Source: Dipteris shenzhenensis (lineage: Eukaryota > Polypodiophyta > Polypodiopsida > Gleicheniales). Taken from it: a stretch of DNA of 64,000 bases. Positions 9,050-20,651 of this stretch are shown here, piece after piece. The notes beneath the pieces are model-generated. The model made no database searches. It saw only the letters and a program-made list of their open reading frames with translations, and was not told where the DNA came from. The stretch lies in the NCBI GenBank assembly GCA_047967505.1, contig CM106540.1; one strand, 5' to 3'. The translations under genes and the position numbers were made by a program. The first letter of the stretch is position 1; each line of letters begins with the position of its first letter.

Positions 9050-12000
9050 TCATCTGGGTTGCAAATGAAAGAGGGCAGTTTCTTGAGGAACATCTTCTGA
9101 CATTTCATCTAAAGCATTCCATTTATCACCTTCCACTTCCATGCGAAGAGCCTCCTTGAGTTCAATACAAACCGCATTCATGGCTAGCCTTTTATTACTA
9201 TCAAATACCACACACATCAATGCAATCTCAACAACTTTCCACATTGAAGATATGTTGTAATCACTACCCATGGTCCTATCAACAATCTCTTCAATCATCC
9301 CTCGCTCGATCCAAGGACGAACCTGCAAGACCCACTACATTAAGCCTCTAGATGGTCCCACTTTAAAACCTATATCTAGATCTTTCTTATTCATTTCTAC
9401 TTCATTTGATTTGATATAATTCGATTCAATGATGTGAAAACAAATTCGAAGGTAGTAGATTACCAACTCTACAATGTGAACATCATGGCCTGAATCATCT
9501 CTACAGATTGCACTTCGTCCACAAATCACCTCAAATAGCAACACTCCAAAGCTATAGACATCAACCTTTTGTGTCAACTTTAAGGTTGATGCATACCTAC
9601 ATTGTAATAAAAGCTACTTGTGAGTCATCATCAAAACCTAGCAATAAACATATTCATCTATAGTAAGCAATAACGGTAGAAGAGATAGATTTGGTGAATA
9701 AAAAGTTGGGAAAGGAAGACATTCTTCGCATAAGACGACATTTAGAATGAGTTTTGATGGTTATACTCAGGATCCAGATAGCCCAAACTTCCCATCAAAG
9801 TCGTCGTGACATCTTCAGTCGTAGGGAGCCTAAATCTTGATATTCCAAAGTCTGCAATTTTGGCTTCCATAGCATCATTCAACAAGATATTGCTGGCTTT
9901 CACATCCCTATGAATGATACATGGGCTACATCCATGGTGTAGATATTTGAGTCCTTTGTAAGCGCCCATTCAATGATAGTTAGTCCAGCTTTAGTACAGC
10001 TACGATGAAATATTATATCAAACATTTAATGGCTTGACCATGAATCTTTTACCTTGTGCAGCATCTACCACAATACTTAGCCTTGTCCTCCATGGTAATG
10101 GCTGAGCTCTTGCTCTTTGACCTAGTGTTTTCCCATTTTATCAGTATGTAAAACAAAAAGAATGATAATTTTGTGAGTGGTTTGATCTTTGTATACTTTG
10201 GAGGAAAACCAGAATCTTACCATAGAGGAAATCTAACAAGGATCCCTTTGACATGTACTCATATACCAACACCAATTTCTCTTCACTACAATAGCCAAGG
10301 AGTCTCACAAGGTTTTTATGATACACTCTTGATAGAAGAACGACCTGGAGAAAAAGGTAAAAGAAAAATCATCAATCTCAAAACAATACTTGGACATTAA
10401 ATATATTTCGCACCAATTCATTTAATCTCATCATTTACTTTGATTACCTCGTTCAAAAATTCTCGAGCACCTTGACGAGAATCTTGTGACAATACTTTGA
10501 CAGCGACGGTGCGACCAGATGCAAGCCTTCCTTGATACACAGGTCCAAACCCTCCCCCCCCAAGCTTCTTACTAAAATTGTTCGTGGCATCCTCGATCTC
10601 ACCGTAGCTGAACACGTGGATCAAATTTGAAGCTTCTATAAGCTCAGTGTCTCGTATGCCTGTGTTGAACATACCAAAATAAGTGTCTGCTTATCTCAGA
10701 CTTGTATCTCGATGGAAGATTATTACATCGGTGGCCAAAGATAACTTGCCTGTTGTAAAAGCCTCAAGCATAAACCTACCATGTTCTTCACGAATGCCTG
10801 TGCTTGCAGTAGTCTCCACATTCTCAGTTGTTGCATCCATCCTTTTTCTCACGTAAAATCTTTTTCCTACCCAGACCAGAACAACAGTCATAACTGCCCC
10901 ACCAACGATCACTAGCCCAATTATCAGGCCTATATGGCTCGATGTTCGACCTGGAGTGCAAGATGTGTTGCTACACAAGGATGGGTTTCCTGCATAACTG
11001 GGAGTGTCGATTAAGAATTAACAGACTGAAGTAGCCTGCCTAAATCTACTTTCCTACCCCTTAATATTTCAACACGAGACAAACTGGAGTGAGTGGTAGG
11101 AACTACTCCCCAAGACTCCCGACTTACTGTCTTGTTTACTATTTTACGTCTCCGTTTTTCTCCCCAGTTTACCAATGTTGTGAAGGATTTCCTTCCTCAG
11201 CAGGAAAGATAGCTCATACAGCGGAGATAAAACCAGAAAATTAAATTGAGGCAAGAGAAGTGACATACTAGAACTGGAGCCGTTTGTTGCCCAATAACGC
11301 GGTGGGTATATATCCACTAAAATTGTTATTTTGCAAGTTCCTGAAAGACTGACGAAAGGATAAGCCCCTTCATTGGATTCAAGGGAAGATTTATCTAATT
11401 CTACAGGTGAGTAATAGATAGGATGGAACTCGTCGTACTTACAGGTAATCCAAGCTCTGCAACATGGACAAGGAGTCTGGAATGGGTCCACTCAGGTTAT
11501 TATTGCTCAAATTCCTGCATACCGAGGAGAACTAACAAGTCTTCAAACAATTTAACACTCCATCCCTCTATGAAATTGAAGGGGTTTCCCAAGGCAATCG
11601 GATCAAAAAACACGATTATATGTATTATTATCTTGACTAAAGTGGAATCTCCCTAAGAGGCCTAAGAGGAGAACCACGGGAACTTGAAGTAAGTATGCGT
11701 TGTGTCACAGTTCTTGTTCCTACTCTCGGACTCTTTGCAGAAGCCTTACAATAGTTGCAGACTTGTGAGGGAGCTAAGATCGGGGAGCCAGCCCTGCAAC
11801 ATGTTCCCATCTAGCGAACTGCACCCACAAAGCATCGGATCCAAAATTTTGAAAAAATAAGAAAAACTTTGAGAAGAAGAGGCAAATGACAACGCTGGTG
11901 TAGCGTCTACCTACATTTCAACAAGCCCGGTGAGATTATTAAGGCTTGAAGGTATTTCGCCTGCCAACATGTAGTTCGATAAAGATCTATGAGCACGAGC

Positions 12001-14606
12001 GCCGAACAGATTGTCAGAGACGGATGAATAGCTGTACAATGCTACACATACGAACAAAGTAAAGAAGAGTCACCCACAATGCCGTTATTCGAGGAGAAGT
12101 AGCAGAACTGCAATTCAACCATGGATAACGATAGGCAGAGGGCAGACATGGGTCGCCCGTAAAGCTACTCAAGCTGACTAGTGTGGCTGTTATGTCTTCC
12201 ATAGCCGCAACTGTGGAACATCAATTCGCGAGTAGCTTGGTTTAATCAATGAGCTTTAATGCTTGAGCTTCAGTAGACCAGCAATCTCTGTAAGGACAAA
12301 ATGGAGACGCAGTGCTGGTCTGAAGGCAGCGAAGAGGTGTGGCGATGGAGGAAATAGGGATGACGAAAGGAAGAGGTAGAGCACTACTTACTATCGCCGT
12401 CGAAAGTGCCAGGCGACGTCGGAGTGTCGAAATACGCTAAGATTTCAACTCCAGAGACGATAGGCCCGTGTGTAGAAGAGGAAGCTGCGTTCATGTTGAA
12501 GATGAGGTAACCCAAGGATGTCGTGTAATTATTATTATATAATTCAATGCCGCCATAGGTACCCGAGGTCTCCGCATAAATGTCGAATCCCCGCTGGATT
12601 AGATCTCCGGGGAATGTTATATCAAAAACCCGCTGGCCTGGACGGGTCACCGTGCCATCAATTTCGGCGAAGTAGAGCGCGTAGAAATAGGAATGCAAGC
12701 CGCCCGGCTGCAGGTCATCGCTGAAATTAAGCGACATAGTACCGGATGGATTGCTCTCAAGCGCTGTTTGCAGCATTCTCTGAGGCGGAACGTCCCGCAT
12801 ATTTTCGGTATCGATATTGTGGGCAGTCTTCCTGCTTGTCAGCGTAGACGATGAGACGGGCTCCCAAATCCGGTCCATTGAATCGTCAGGATACCTGCAC
12901 ATGAAGCAGAAGGAATCGTCATTTCAACAAACAGTCTGGGTTTATGCAGCAAGGGATCTACCCACGCGATGGCGTACTGCATAATGGATCGATCTACTCT
13001 ATGGCGTGTTCCGATTCTTTTCCTTCTCTGGATCTAAGGTCTTTTGCGCTTCTTTTTCTTCTTCTGTGCGATGGATGTTCTCCCTTTTATGTTACTGCAT
13101 TTACTAAACGCCGTGAACTCTGTGTGTGTGTGTGTGACAGTGACTGTGTGCGCCCGCGCGCGCGCGGGAGAGAGCAGTTTTGTGATCCTAACCTTACGGC
13201 CGGAGAATCTGATTGAACTCCACAGTTATCTCTGTACAGCAATCGTAGAGGACGCTGAGTTTCGTTGATGAATTGAACAGGAATCATATAAGGGTTGAGC
13301 CGGCGTAGTTCTATAGAGGAAATGAACGGTATGTCGCTTCGAGTAATAGAACCGGAAAGGCAGACGGCGATGGTGGTTCTTCTGGCACCCACATAGATTT
13401 CCCGGATCAGAGGTTCGGGCTGAGGCAGGAAGATGACGATGTTGTTCCAGAGGTCGGCGTCGATGAGGAGATTGAAGCTGACGCGGTCGCTGTTTTGTGT
13501 GGAGTAGGGCGGAACGCGCCCAACCCAAAACGAAGCACGGATGAGGTAGAATTGTCCCACGAGCACCTCCGGCAGCATGTAACAATACTTGGGCTGCGTG
13601 CCGTTGAAATAACGGATTGTTTTGTAGCGAGTGCTGGTGTCGCCGGACGGAGGCTGCACATCGCCGATCTCGCCGGATCTCATCAAGCTACCATCCGGCG
13701 TCCACAAAATGTCCGGCAGATTGCTATCGCTGTAATTTTGGCTGGATCGCGAACCGCAGTCGATGCTCACGAACCCTGCACTCACACAAGCACGAACGCA
13801 CTCCCTCGAGCACAATCAGTGATCGGGACTGAATTTCCTATGCAATCCTGCACACCACACACGCACCCTTGCTCCAGAGTCCAGCCAAGTAAGCATCAGA
13901 TCTTCCTGCAAACACAGCCACTCTCTTTGCACAAGCTATAAATCGATGTTCCGCACCTCGGACATCTCCCTGCACTCTGTCTCTCGCTCCCCCCCTCTCT
14001 CTCTCTCTCCCTCTCCGACACTAAGAGCTTCCCGAGAATAGCTCCAGCCTCCTGGATGCAACTCATATCTCTCCATCGCCGATCATCGACATGCGATCCT
14101 TGGTGCTTCAGAGCTCATTCAGTCACATTTGTCTAATAGTGAAGCAGCCCGGCAACCCTAGGCAACACACTTCTCTCTCTCTCGCTCTCGGTCTCTCGCT
14201 CCAGCACACACGCCCTTAAACTTCCCCAAACGATGTACAGCATCAATTCAGATTCCGAATTGATCTCGATGGCCAGTCATCATGCAATCTTCTCATTTAA
14301 ACTGTACAAACTCGCTACAGATATCATCGACACAGATACAATCTTCTCCATCTCAGCCGACATAGCAAGCAGCCACCTCAATTGCTTACGCAAGCTTTAC
14401 CCTTTAAACAAAATAATGAGCTAAACAGATAAGGAGCAATTTCAAGCACAGCATACAACTTAGCTCTAAGCTAAATAATGACCTAAATATCTATCCGCAT
14501 TACCTGACACCTGAGCCATGGCACATAGAAGTCCAATCTCACTTCCACAAACAATGAGGAGGAGGGGGAAGCTCAGGAGGAGGGGGAAGGTGAGATGGAG
14601 TGCCAT
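9050..14606 (-). CDS. Malectin-like/LRR receptor-like kinase, 15 exons, 940 aa
   Basis: Plasma-membrane receptor kinase of the LRR-I/SYMRK-like architecture; ligand unknown. Exons: 14606-14504, 13775-13193, 12894-12392, 12210-12078, 11986-11915, 11818-11750, 11514-11443, 11340-11269, 10997-10780, 10659-10448, 10344-10221, 10121-10053, 9953-9767, 9596-9464, 9322-9050. Introns are 91-728 bp, all GT-AG, and the phases join without a stop. Signal peptide about 1-31; malectin-like domain about 35-390 (opens GFVSIDCG); GDPC motif 415-418; four LRRs about 441-535, one per 69-72-nt exon; transmembrane segment about 558-580; kinase from about 640 with glycine loop 642-647, Lys663, HRD Asp760 (an RD kinase), DFG Asp778. 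Ends HLQPR-stop. The start was chosen because exon 1 gives a hydrophobic leader joining in phase to GFVSIDCG. Oddity: the usual RP in subdomain XI reads RL. Exons 5-8 and 12 were joined by eye. Confidence 0.9.
13970..14220. repeat. CT-rich stretches in RLK intron 1, and start of block C
   Basis: Short CT runs at about 13,979-14,015 and 14,170-14,205. Homology with block D begins near 14,110 (GAGCTCATTCA), so the duplication breakpoint lies inside intron 1 of the kinase gene. Confidence 0.6.
14504..14606 (-). other. RLK exon 1 (signal peptide exon)
   Basis: 103 nt: 34 codons plus one base. It encodes [11 protein letters not shown], a second Leu-rich stretch and a cleavage region ending AMAQVS, then a donor AG/GTAATG. 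It lies 728 bp upstream of exon 2 and is too short to stand out as an open frame. A second copy with a stop codon lies at 56,842-56,944. Confidence 0.8.
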
Positions 14607-14805
14607 ATTCACAAATGAGAGGATACAAAAGTTATGGGAGAACCCTTTCTACCCTCAAGGGGTAGTACCGAGAAAATAAGCAATCTTTAATGTGATGCCT
14701 TCTAAGATTCCACCAATTAGGTTTTCTTAATAAAATTTGACAACTTAATTTAAGAAAATAAGGCTTGGTTGCAAAGGCCATTATTTTCATCATTTATAGC
14801 TTGTT
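14607..14805 (-). promoter_or_regulatory. Short RLK upstream region
   Basis: Only about 200 bp of unique sequence separates the RLK start codon from the higher-order repeat array. On the minus strand it is AT-rich with a CCAAT-like CTAATTGG near 14,730. No convincing TATA box at a standard distance was identified. The promoter may extend into, or have been displaced by, the array. Confidence 0.35.
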
Positions 14806-16795
14806 CATTATTGGCTTGCCCCTATGCCAATATTGACTTTTGGCCATTGGCATGTGGCCGCTAGACAATAGCCCCCTCGTGACAATAGGCCTTCAAGAGC
14901 ATACCTTCTTCCTCTTCTTTGGCTCGACAGCACAGTTGCTCGGTACTTGGTTCATAATCTGTTTATAGCTAGTCTCCATCTTCTTTTTCATTATTGGCCT
15001 GCCCCTATGCCAATAATGACTTTTGGTCATTGGCATGTGGCCGCTAGACAATAGGCCCTCAAGAGCATACCTTCTTCCTCTTCTTTGGCTCTACAGCAGC
15101 TACTTGGTACTTGGTTCATAATCTGTTTATAAACTTTTTCAAACTAGTCTCCATCTTCTTTTTCATTATTGGCCTGCCCCTATGCCAATAATGACTTTTG
15201 GCCATTGGCATGTGGACGCTAGACAATAGGCCCCCCCGTGACAATAGGCCCTCAAGAGCATACCTTCTTCCTCTTCTTTGGCTCTACAGCAGCAGTTGCT
15301 TTTGGTACTTGGTTCATAATCCGTTTATAAACTTTTTCAAACTAGTCTCCATCTTCTTTTTCATTATTGGCCTGCCCCTATGCCAATAATGACTTTTGGC
15401 CATTGGCATGTGGACGCTAGACAATAGGCCTCCCCGTGACAATAGGCCCTGAAGAGCATACCTTCTTCCTCTTCTTTGGCTCTACAGCAGTAGCTGCTTT
15501 TGGTACTTGGTTCATAATCTGTTTATAAGCTTTTTCAAACTAGTCTCCATCTTCTTTTTCATTATTGGCCTACCCCTCTGCATTTACTCCCCTCTGCACA
15601 CTCCGAATCTCCTTCTTGTTTTTCACCTTCATCGTCCCTTTCTGAGTTTGGGGCCTCCAATTTAATGCTTGGTCTGTGCATTTCACTCAAGTAGGGGCAG
15701 GCTTGATGAATGATAGATATATCATTCACCTTGTTATCCATGGGAAGGCCTAGTAAAGAGGCATGAAAAAGGGAGGGACATGCTTACGTGTCAAGCTCCT
15801 ATTGGCTTGACCCTATGCCAATAATGACTTTTGGCCATTGGCATGTGGCCGCTAGACAATAGCCCCCTCGTGACAATAGGCCCTCAAGAGCATACCTTCT
15901 TCCTCTTCTTTGGCTCTACAGCACAGTTGCTTGGTACTTGGTTCATAATCTGTTTATAGCTAGTCTCCATCTTCTTTTTCATTATTGGCCTGCCCCTATC
16001 CCAATAATGACTTTTGGTCATTGGCATGTGGCCGCTAGACAATAGGCCCTCAAGAGCATACCTTCTTCCTCTTCTTTGGCTCTACAGCAGCTACTTGGTA
16101 CTTGGTTCATAATCTGTTTATAAACTTTTTCAAACTAGTCTCCATCTTCTTTTTCATTATTGGCCTACCCCTATGCCAATAATGACTTTTGGCCATTGGC
16201 ATGTGGACGCTAGACAATAGGCCCCCCATGACAATAGGCCCTCAAGAGCATACCTTCTTCCTCTTCTTTGGCTCTACAGCAGCAGTTGCTTTTGGTACTT
16301 GGTTCATAATCTGTTTATAAACTTTTTCAAACTAGTCTCCATCTTCTTTTTCATTATTGGCCTGCCCCTATGCCAATAATGACTTTTGGCCATTGGCATG
16401 TGGACGCTAGACAATAGGCCCCCCCGTGACAATAGGCCCTAAAGAGCATACCTTCTTCCTCTTCTTTGGCTCTACAGCAGTAGCTGCTTTTGGTACTTGG
16501 TTCATAATCTGTTTATAAACTTTTTGAAACTAGTCTCCATCTTCTTTTTCATTATTGGCCTACCCCTCTGCATTTACTCCCCTCTGCACACTCCGAATCT
16601 CCTTCTTGTTTTTCACCTTCATCATCCCTTTTTGAGTTTGGGGCCTCCAATTTAATGCTTGGTCTGTGCATTTCACTCAAGTAGGGGCAGGCCTAATGAA
16701 TGATAGATATATCATTCACCTTGTTATCCATGGGAAGGCCTAGTAAAGAGGCATGAAAAAGGGAGGGACATGCTTACGTGTCAAGCTCCTATTAA
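14806..16795. repeat. Higher-order tandem repeat array, block C
   Basis: Monomers of 175-198 bp begin with CATTATTGGC at 14,806, 14,989, 15,164, 15,362 and 15,560 (partial). A second set follows from about 15,801: 15,980, 16,155, 16,352, 16,550. Each set of five plus a unique ~230-bp tail (CATTTACTCCCCTCTGCAC onward) makes a higher-order unit of about 990 bp, present twice. Each full monomer contains a hairpin, CATTATTGGC with GCCAATAATG ten bases later. Block D carries the same array with one monomer fewer. Confidence 0.85.
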
Positions 16796-17150
16796 AAGTT
16801 GAGATAGTCAACATGTGGCATAGTACTAGGGATTTAGCACAAGGGAAGAAATAGGATGGGAATGGGAAAAGGTGGTCCCAAGTGCTCCCATGCATACTTC
16901 TATCCTATTCCCATCCCACCATGTGCTAACAAAACAAGATGAATGCTCACAAAGCATTCATAAGGCCTGCCTCATATGCACAGCTTGGAAAAAAAACACA
17001 TAGTACACACACACACACACACACTATTATGGATAAATTTGACCAAGGTAAAAGCCATAAATATGTGTGTGTGCTTGTATGTGTGGCAATAGTATAATAA
17101 AATATGGTGTGCATAGGGCCCAGGGTTGAGGTGGCAGGGCATGACCATGT
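16796..17150. other. Unique spacer with imperfect hairpin and CA microsatellite
   Basis: From 16,838 to 16,929 an imperfect inverted repeat starts TAGCACA and ends TGTGCTA, with arms rich in GGGATGGGAATAGG. It resembles a very small MITE. A CA run is at about 17,005-17,024. The same sequence is at about 58,975-59,175 in block D, with a longer CA run. No gene seen. Confidence 0.5.
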
Positions 17151-17159
17151 GCCACCCTT

Positions 17160-18169
17160 CTTCTATCTAGGATCTCATGATATAGCAAAGGTGCCCAAAG
17201 GGTCAAGGTTCACAAAAATGGGATAGACCAAACACATATCACATGGCCTACATCTATATGGTGACCAGAGGTGATTTACAAAAGACAAAACATTCTTTTT
17301 GGAGTACTACTCCAGGCAAAGAACCTCAAAATTTGACCAAGTCGTGATAAACAAAAATTCAAAGACAAGTTGCTCAAAAGGCAAAGTCCTTGTCTTCTAC
17401 CACAAAGTTGGATGCTTCTTTTGCTGATGGAGTTCTCTCTTCAACCATATTTGACATAGTCCTCTTTTTCTCATGCAAAACTTTTCAGAGTAATTATTCT
17501 TTCCACAATATGAGTAAGGGTTGATTCTATAACATCCTTCTCAAGGTGATTGTTTTCCCCACAGTGTTTACAACCCTTGTACTTGCTCTTTGAAAACCTC
17601 ATTGGAAGTGCCTCTGTATGCATTTTGCCCACTTTTGAATTGTTCTTCCTTTCCTCTTCTTGTAAGGCACTAATGATGCCTTCTAATGAGGGTTGAGGTA
17701 GATTCTTCAAATTAGTAACCACATAGTCAAAATCTTGAGGCATGCTCTTTAAAAGCACTGCGATATAGCATCATCCTCAGTGACAGGGGAATTAATTAAA
17801 GCTAGTTGTGTCATAATACTTCTCATAGTGTTGACATGGGCAGCAACATTATCTCCCTCCATTATAAGTTCAAAGAGCTTAATTTTTAGATTTAATTTGG
17901 AAGTATGAGAGCTAGCACCAAACAATATATCTAACTTGTGCCATGCTTCAAAAGGGGATTCCAAATCTGAGATGTGGTGCACATAGTCATCACCCAAACC
18001 TAATGCAATATGATTGTGGAGTTCCTATGATTTAGGAGCTACCTCCTTTGATGTAGGAGAGGTGCCATTGATTTAGGCCACGCTCTCTCCATTTCTATAA
18101 AAGAGGGACTTCCCTCTCACAATGAAAGCTCTCCTATATCGGTAGTAACAATTAGCCCTCTGATACCAT
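17160..18169 (-). pseudogene. Copia-type gag relic, inverted, with primer-site trace (block C)
   Basis: On the minus strand, TGGTATCAGAGGG (about 18,168-18,156) is a primer-site trace. A UBN2-type gag follows (17,997-17,749: KIKLFELIMEGDNVAAHV; then LLKSMPQDFD, LPQPSLEGIISALQEEE). A frameshift separates these two parts. A zinc knuckle (CKHCGENNHLEKD) loses its last Cys to a one-base frameshift; the next frame would supply that Cys and a second knuckle. The 3' part (17,400-17,160) is homologous to the 3' part of the plus-strand element at 19,850-20,220, so both belong to one family and lie head to head. Confidence 0.7.
18015..18130 (+). repeat. LTR fragment, family 2, between primer-site trace and gag relic
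   Basis: It matches 18,391-18,506 of the adjacent LTR, including TTTCTATAAAAGAGGGACTT. Relative to the inverted gag relic it is antisense. This reproduces the primer-site plus antisense-LTR arrangement at 2,384-2,561. Confidence 0.7.
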
Positions 18170-18235
18170 GGCATGAGAAACTATGAGACTAGATGTATCC
18201 TTGACATGGCAAGAGGCAAACCCTTGAGGGGGGTA

Positions 18236-18585
18236 TGTTGGGATATGTGTGATCAAGGGCTTGCTAGGTGCATGTGTGCATCCACTAATAGTCATATGGT
18301 TGTGTGTGTAGAAGAGGCACACTTAGTGCCATAGACCATGACACAGGTGATGATGTAATACAAAGGCCCCCAAATGGGGTGGTGCTTATGATTGTGGAGT
18401 TCCTATGATTTAGGAGCTACCTAGTCCTTTGATGTAGGAGAGGTGCCATTGATTTAGGCCACCCTCTCTCCATTTCTATAAAAGAGGGACTTCCCTCTCA
18501 CAATGAATAGAACACCCATTGCTATATCTCATGTGTTCTCACTCACCTCCATGATGAAGCTCTCCTCTCTCCCCAGGTTCCAACA
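18236..18585 (+). mobile_element. 5' LTR of non-autonomous element, family 2 (block C)
   Basis: A 350-bp LTR beginning TGTTGG and ending CCAACA (perfect 6-bp terminal inverted repeat). A polypurine tract precedes it and a primer site follows it. TATA box TATAAAAG at 18,477-18,484. A matching LTR starts at 20,304. Because a polypurine tract also precedes it, it may have been the 3' LTR of a unit to its left. Confidence 0.85.
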
Positions 18586-18600
18586 TTTGGTATCAGAGCC
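18586..18600 (+). other. Primer-binding site
   Basis: TTTGGTATCAGAGCC, complementary to the 3' end of initiator tRNA-Met, immediately after CCAACA. Standard for plant copia-like elements. Confidence 0.85.
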
Positions 18601-20303
18601 ACCTTGAGTCCCGAGCCCATTGTAGCTTCAATATGACACCTCATCATCTTCTTCTCCACCCTCCATCTTCTTCATTTCTACCCTCTTTCTCTCCAGATTT
18701 TGCTTAGCTCTGTTCTCCTCCATTAAGCAACCATTCCCATAGCCCTCTAAGCTAAAGTTTCCTCTACTTAGGGCACACCTTTGACACCAAGCAATTAGGG
18801 AGAGATGCCCTCTACAGCCCGTGCCAACACGATCTCTGCTCGATAAACTTTCACGTAATTCCACCTACTGACGCAATATTTCGCCAATTCCTCTTAGCCA
18901 TGTGTGGGTGACACTATGATCTTGTTGCTCATGAAATTTGAGCTTAAATGCTTGCTGGAATAAGGAGAAACAAGCAGAAAACTAGTCGGAATAGGTGCAT
19001 CTTTTCAAGGTGACACAACACGCAATTTCACCATTCCTCTCTCCTGGAAGTAGTCCTTAGTAACAGCTTCCATTTGCCTTTGAAAGCCCTCTCAAAGCTT
19101 TTCTCTTCAGCTTCAATTGCACCTCCAATTTTAGACTACTCAATTTGGGGGTAACAGTGATATATGCTTCTAAGATGAACCATTGAATATGGTTAAGTGT
19201 TATAAAGTTTCATTATTATGTCAATTATCTTTGTTCTTCTGGATGTTTGACCATTGGAAGTAATCTGAGGCATTTTTTAGTCTTATCTTTGGAGCACTGT
19301 CCTGCAGTTCGATAGTTTTGGTAAATGCTCATAATGCATTTATGTTTTGAATATGCTTGAATGCTATTTTTTGAAGCAATAGACATTGTATTTCCTTTAT
19401 GCTAAGAGTTTGGGGTATCTAACTATCCCTCCAACCAATTATACTTGTGGAGAAGGAGATTTATTTGTAAGGGACTAGACACTACCACATTAGTGGTAAG
19501 ACCTTCCCAATATGTCTCCATCATATTGTTCCTCTAACATTGATTATGTATCTCAGAGGAAAGCATTCCAAAAGAAGCTTAGAATGAGAGTAAAGCCCTG
19601 TAATGGTGAATATTTCATCAAGGTAAACACCAAGAAAAAGATATGTGCCTTTTGTGGAGTACCCAATCATACTATGGAGTATTGCCATCTAGAAATGTTT
19701 TCTCTACAGTTGCTCTCCAAGAGACAAGCCCAAGAAGAGGAGAGGAATGACTCCCAAGAGAATGAAGCATTTCATGTGAAGAAGAGCTACATCAACAAAG
19801 AAAATCTTGCTGAAGGAAAGACTCCATCAACAAATGAAGAATCAAACTTTGTGGTAGAAGACAAGGACTATGCCTTTTGAGCACTTTGTCTTTTGAATTT
19901 TATTTATCATCACTTGGTCATGTAGTCAATTTTGAGGTTCTCTACCTGGATTAGTACTCCAAAAAAAGAATGTTATGGTTTTGCTTTAGTCCATATAGTC
20001 TTTGTAAATCACCTCTGGTCACCATATGATGTACGCCATGTGATGTGTGTTTGCTCCCATGGTACCTCTTGCAGACATGAGAAACTAGGTCCACACAAAG
20101 GCCTATGATTAATCCTTGTACATGCAAGAGAGAGAACCATTTGGGGGGGTCTATCCCATTTTTTGTAAACCTTGACCCTTGGGCACCTTTGCTAGCATGA
20201 GATCCTAGACATAGATTCATCCTTGACCACCATGAGATGGCATGAGAAACTATGAGACTATGTATCTTTGACATTGCAAGAGACAAACCCTTGAGGGGGG
20301 GTA
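18601..20303 (+). mobile_element. Internal region of non-autonomous LTR element (TR-GAG-like)
   Basis: About 1.7 kb between matching LTRs. It has no protease, integrase, reverse transcriptase or RNase H. Its only recognisable coding part is a CCHC ORF at 19,512-19,880. It ends in a polypurine tract (TTGAGGGGGGG, 20,291-20,301). Structure and length fit the TR-GAG/LARD classes of dependent elements. Confidence 0.7.
19512..19880 (+). CDS. Gag C-terminal fragment with CCHC zinc knuckle (block C)
   Basis: 122 aa. One zinc knuckle, CAFCGVPNHTMEYC (Cx2Cx4Hx4C), at about residues 48-61. It is followed by a Gln/Glu/Lys-rich tail (AQEEERNDSQENEAF) ending EDKDYAF. The N-terminal gag domain is absent or beyond recognition. 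The family role would be binding packaged RNA; whether this ORF is expressed cannot be told. The block-D copy has Cys-to-stop in the same frame. Confidence 0.6.
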   Translation: MSPSYCSSNIDYVSQRKAFQKKLRMRVKPCNGEYFIKVNTKKKICAFCGVPNHTMEYCHLEMFSLQLLSKRQAQEEERNDSQENEAFHVKKSYINKENLAEGKTPSTNEESNFVVEDKDYAF

Positions 20304-20651
20304 TGTTGAGATATGCGTGATCAAGGGGTTGCTAGGTGCATGTGTGCATCCACTAGTAGTCATATGGTTGTGTGTGTGTGTGTGTAGAAGAGGCACACTT
20401 AGTGCCATAGACCATGACACAGGTGATGATGTAATACAAAGGCCCCCAAATGGGGTGGTGCCTATGATTGTGGAGTTCCTATGATTTAGGAGCTACCTCC
20501 TTTGATGTAGGAGAGGTGCCATTGATTTAGGCCACCCTCTCTCCATTTCTATAAAAAAGGGACTTCCCTCTCACAATGAATAGAACACCCATTGCTATAT
20601 CTCATGTGTTCTCACTCACCTCCATGATGAAGCTCTCCTCTCTTCCCAAGT

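Noticed and set aside
13087-13815. RLK translation starting at the ATG at 13,815
   Set aside because: That ATG lies in intron 1; the acceptor TGCAG at 13,776 and the in-phase leader exon at 14,504-14,606 give a better model with a signal peptide.
14806-16795. Repeat array as a CRISPR-like array
   Set aside because: Monomers are 175-198 bp without short unique spacers, and the organism is a plant.
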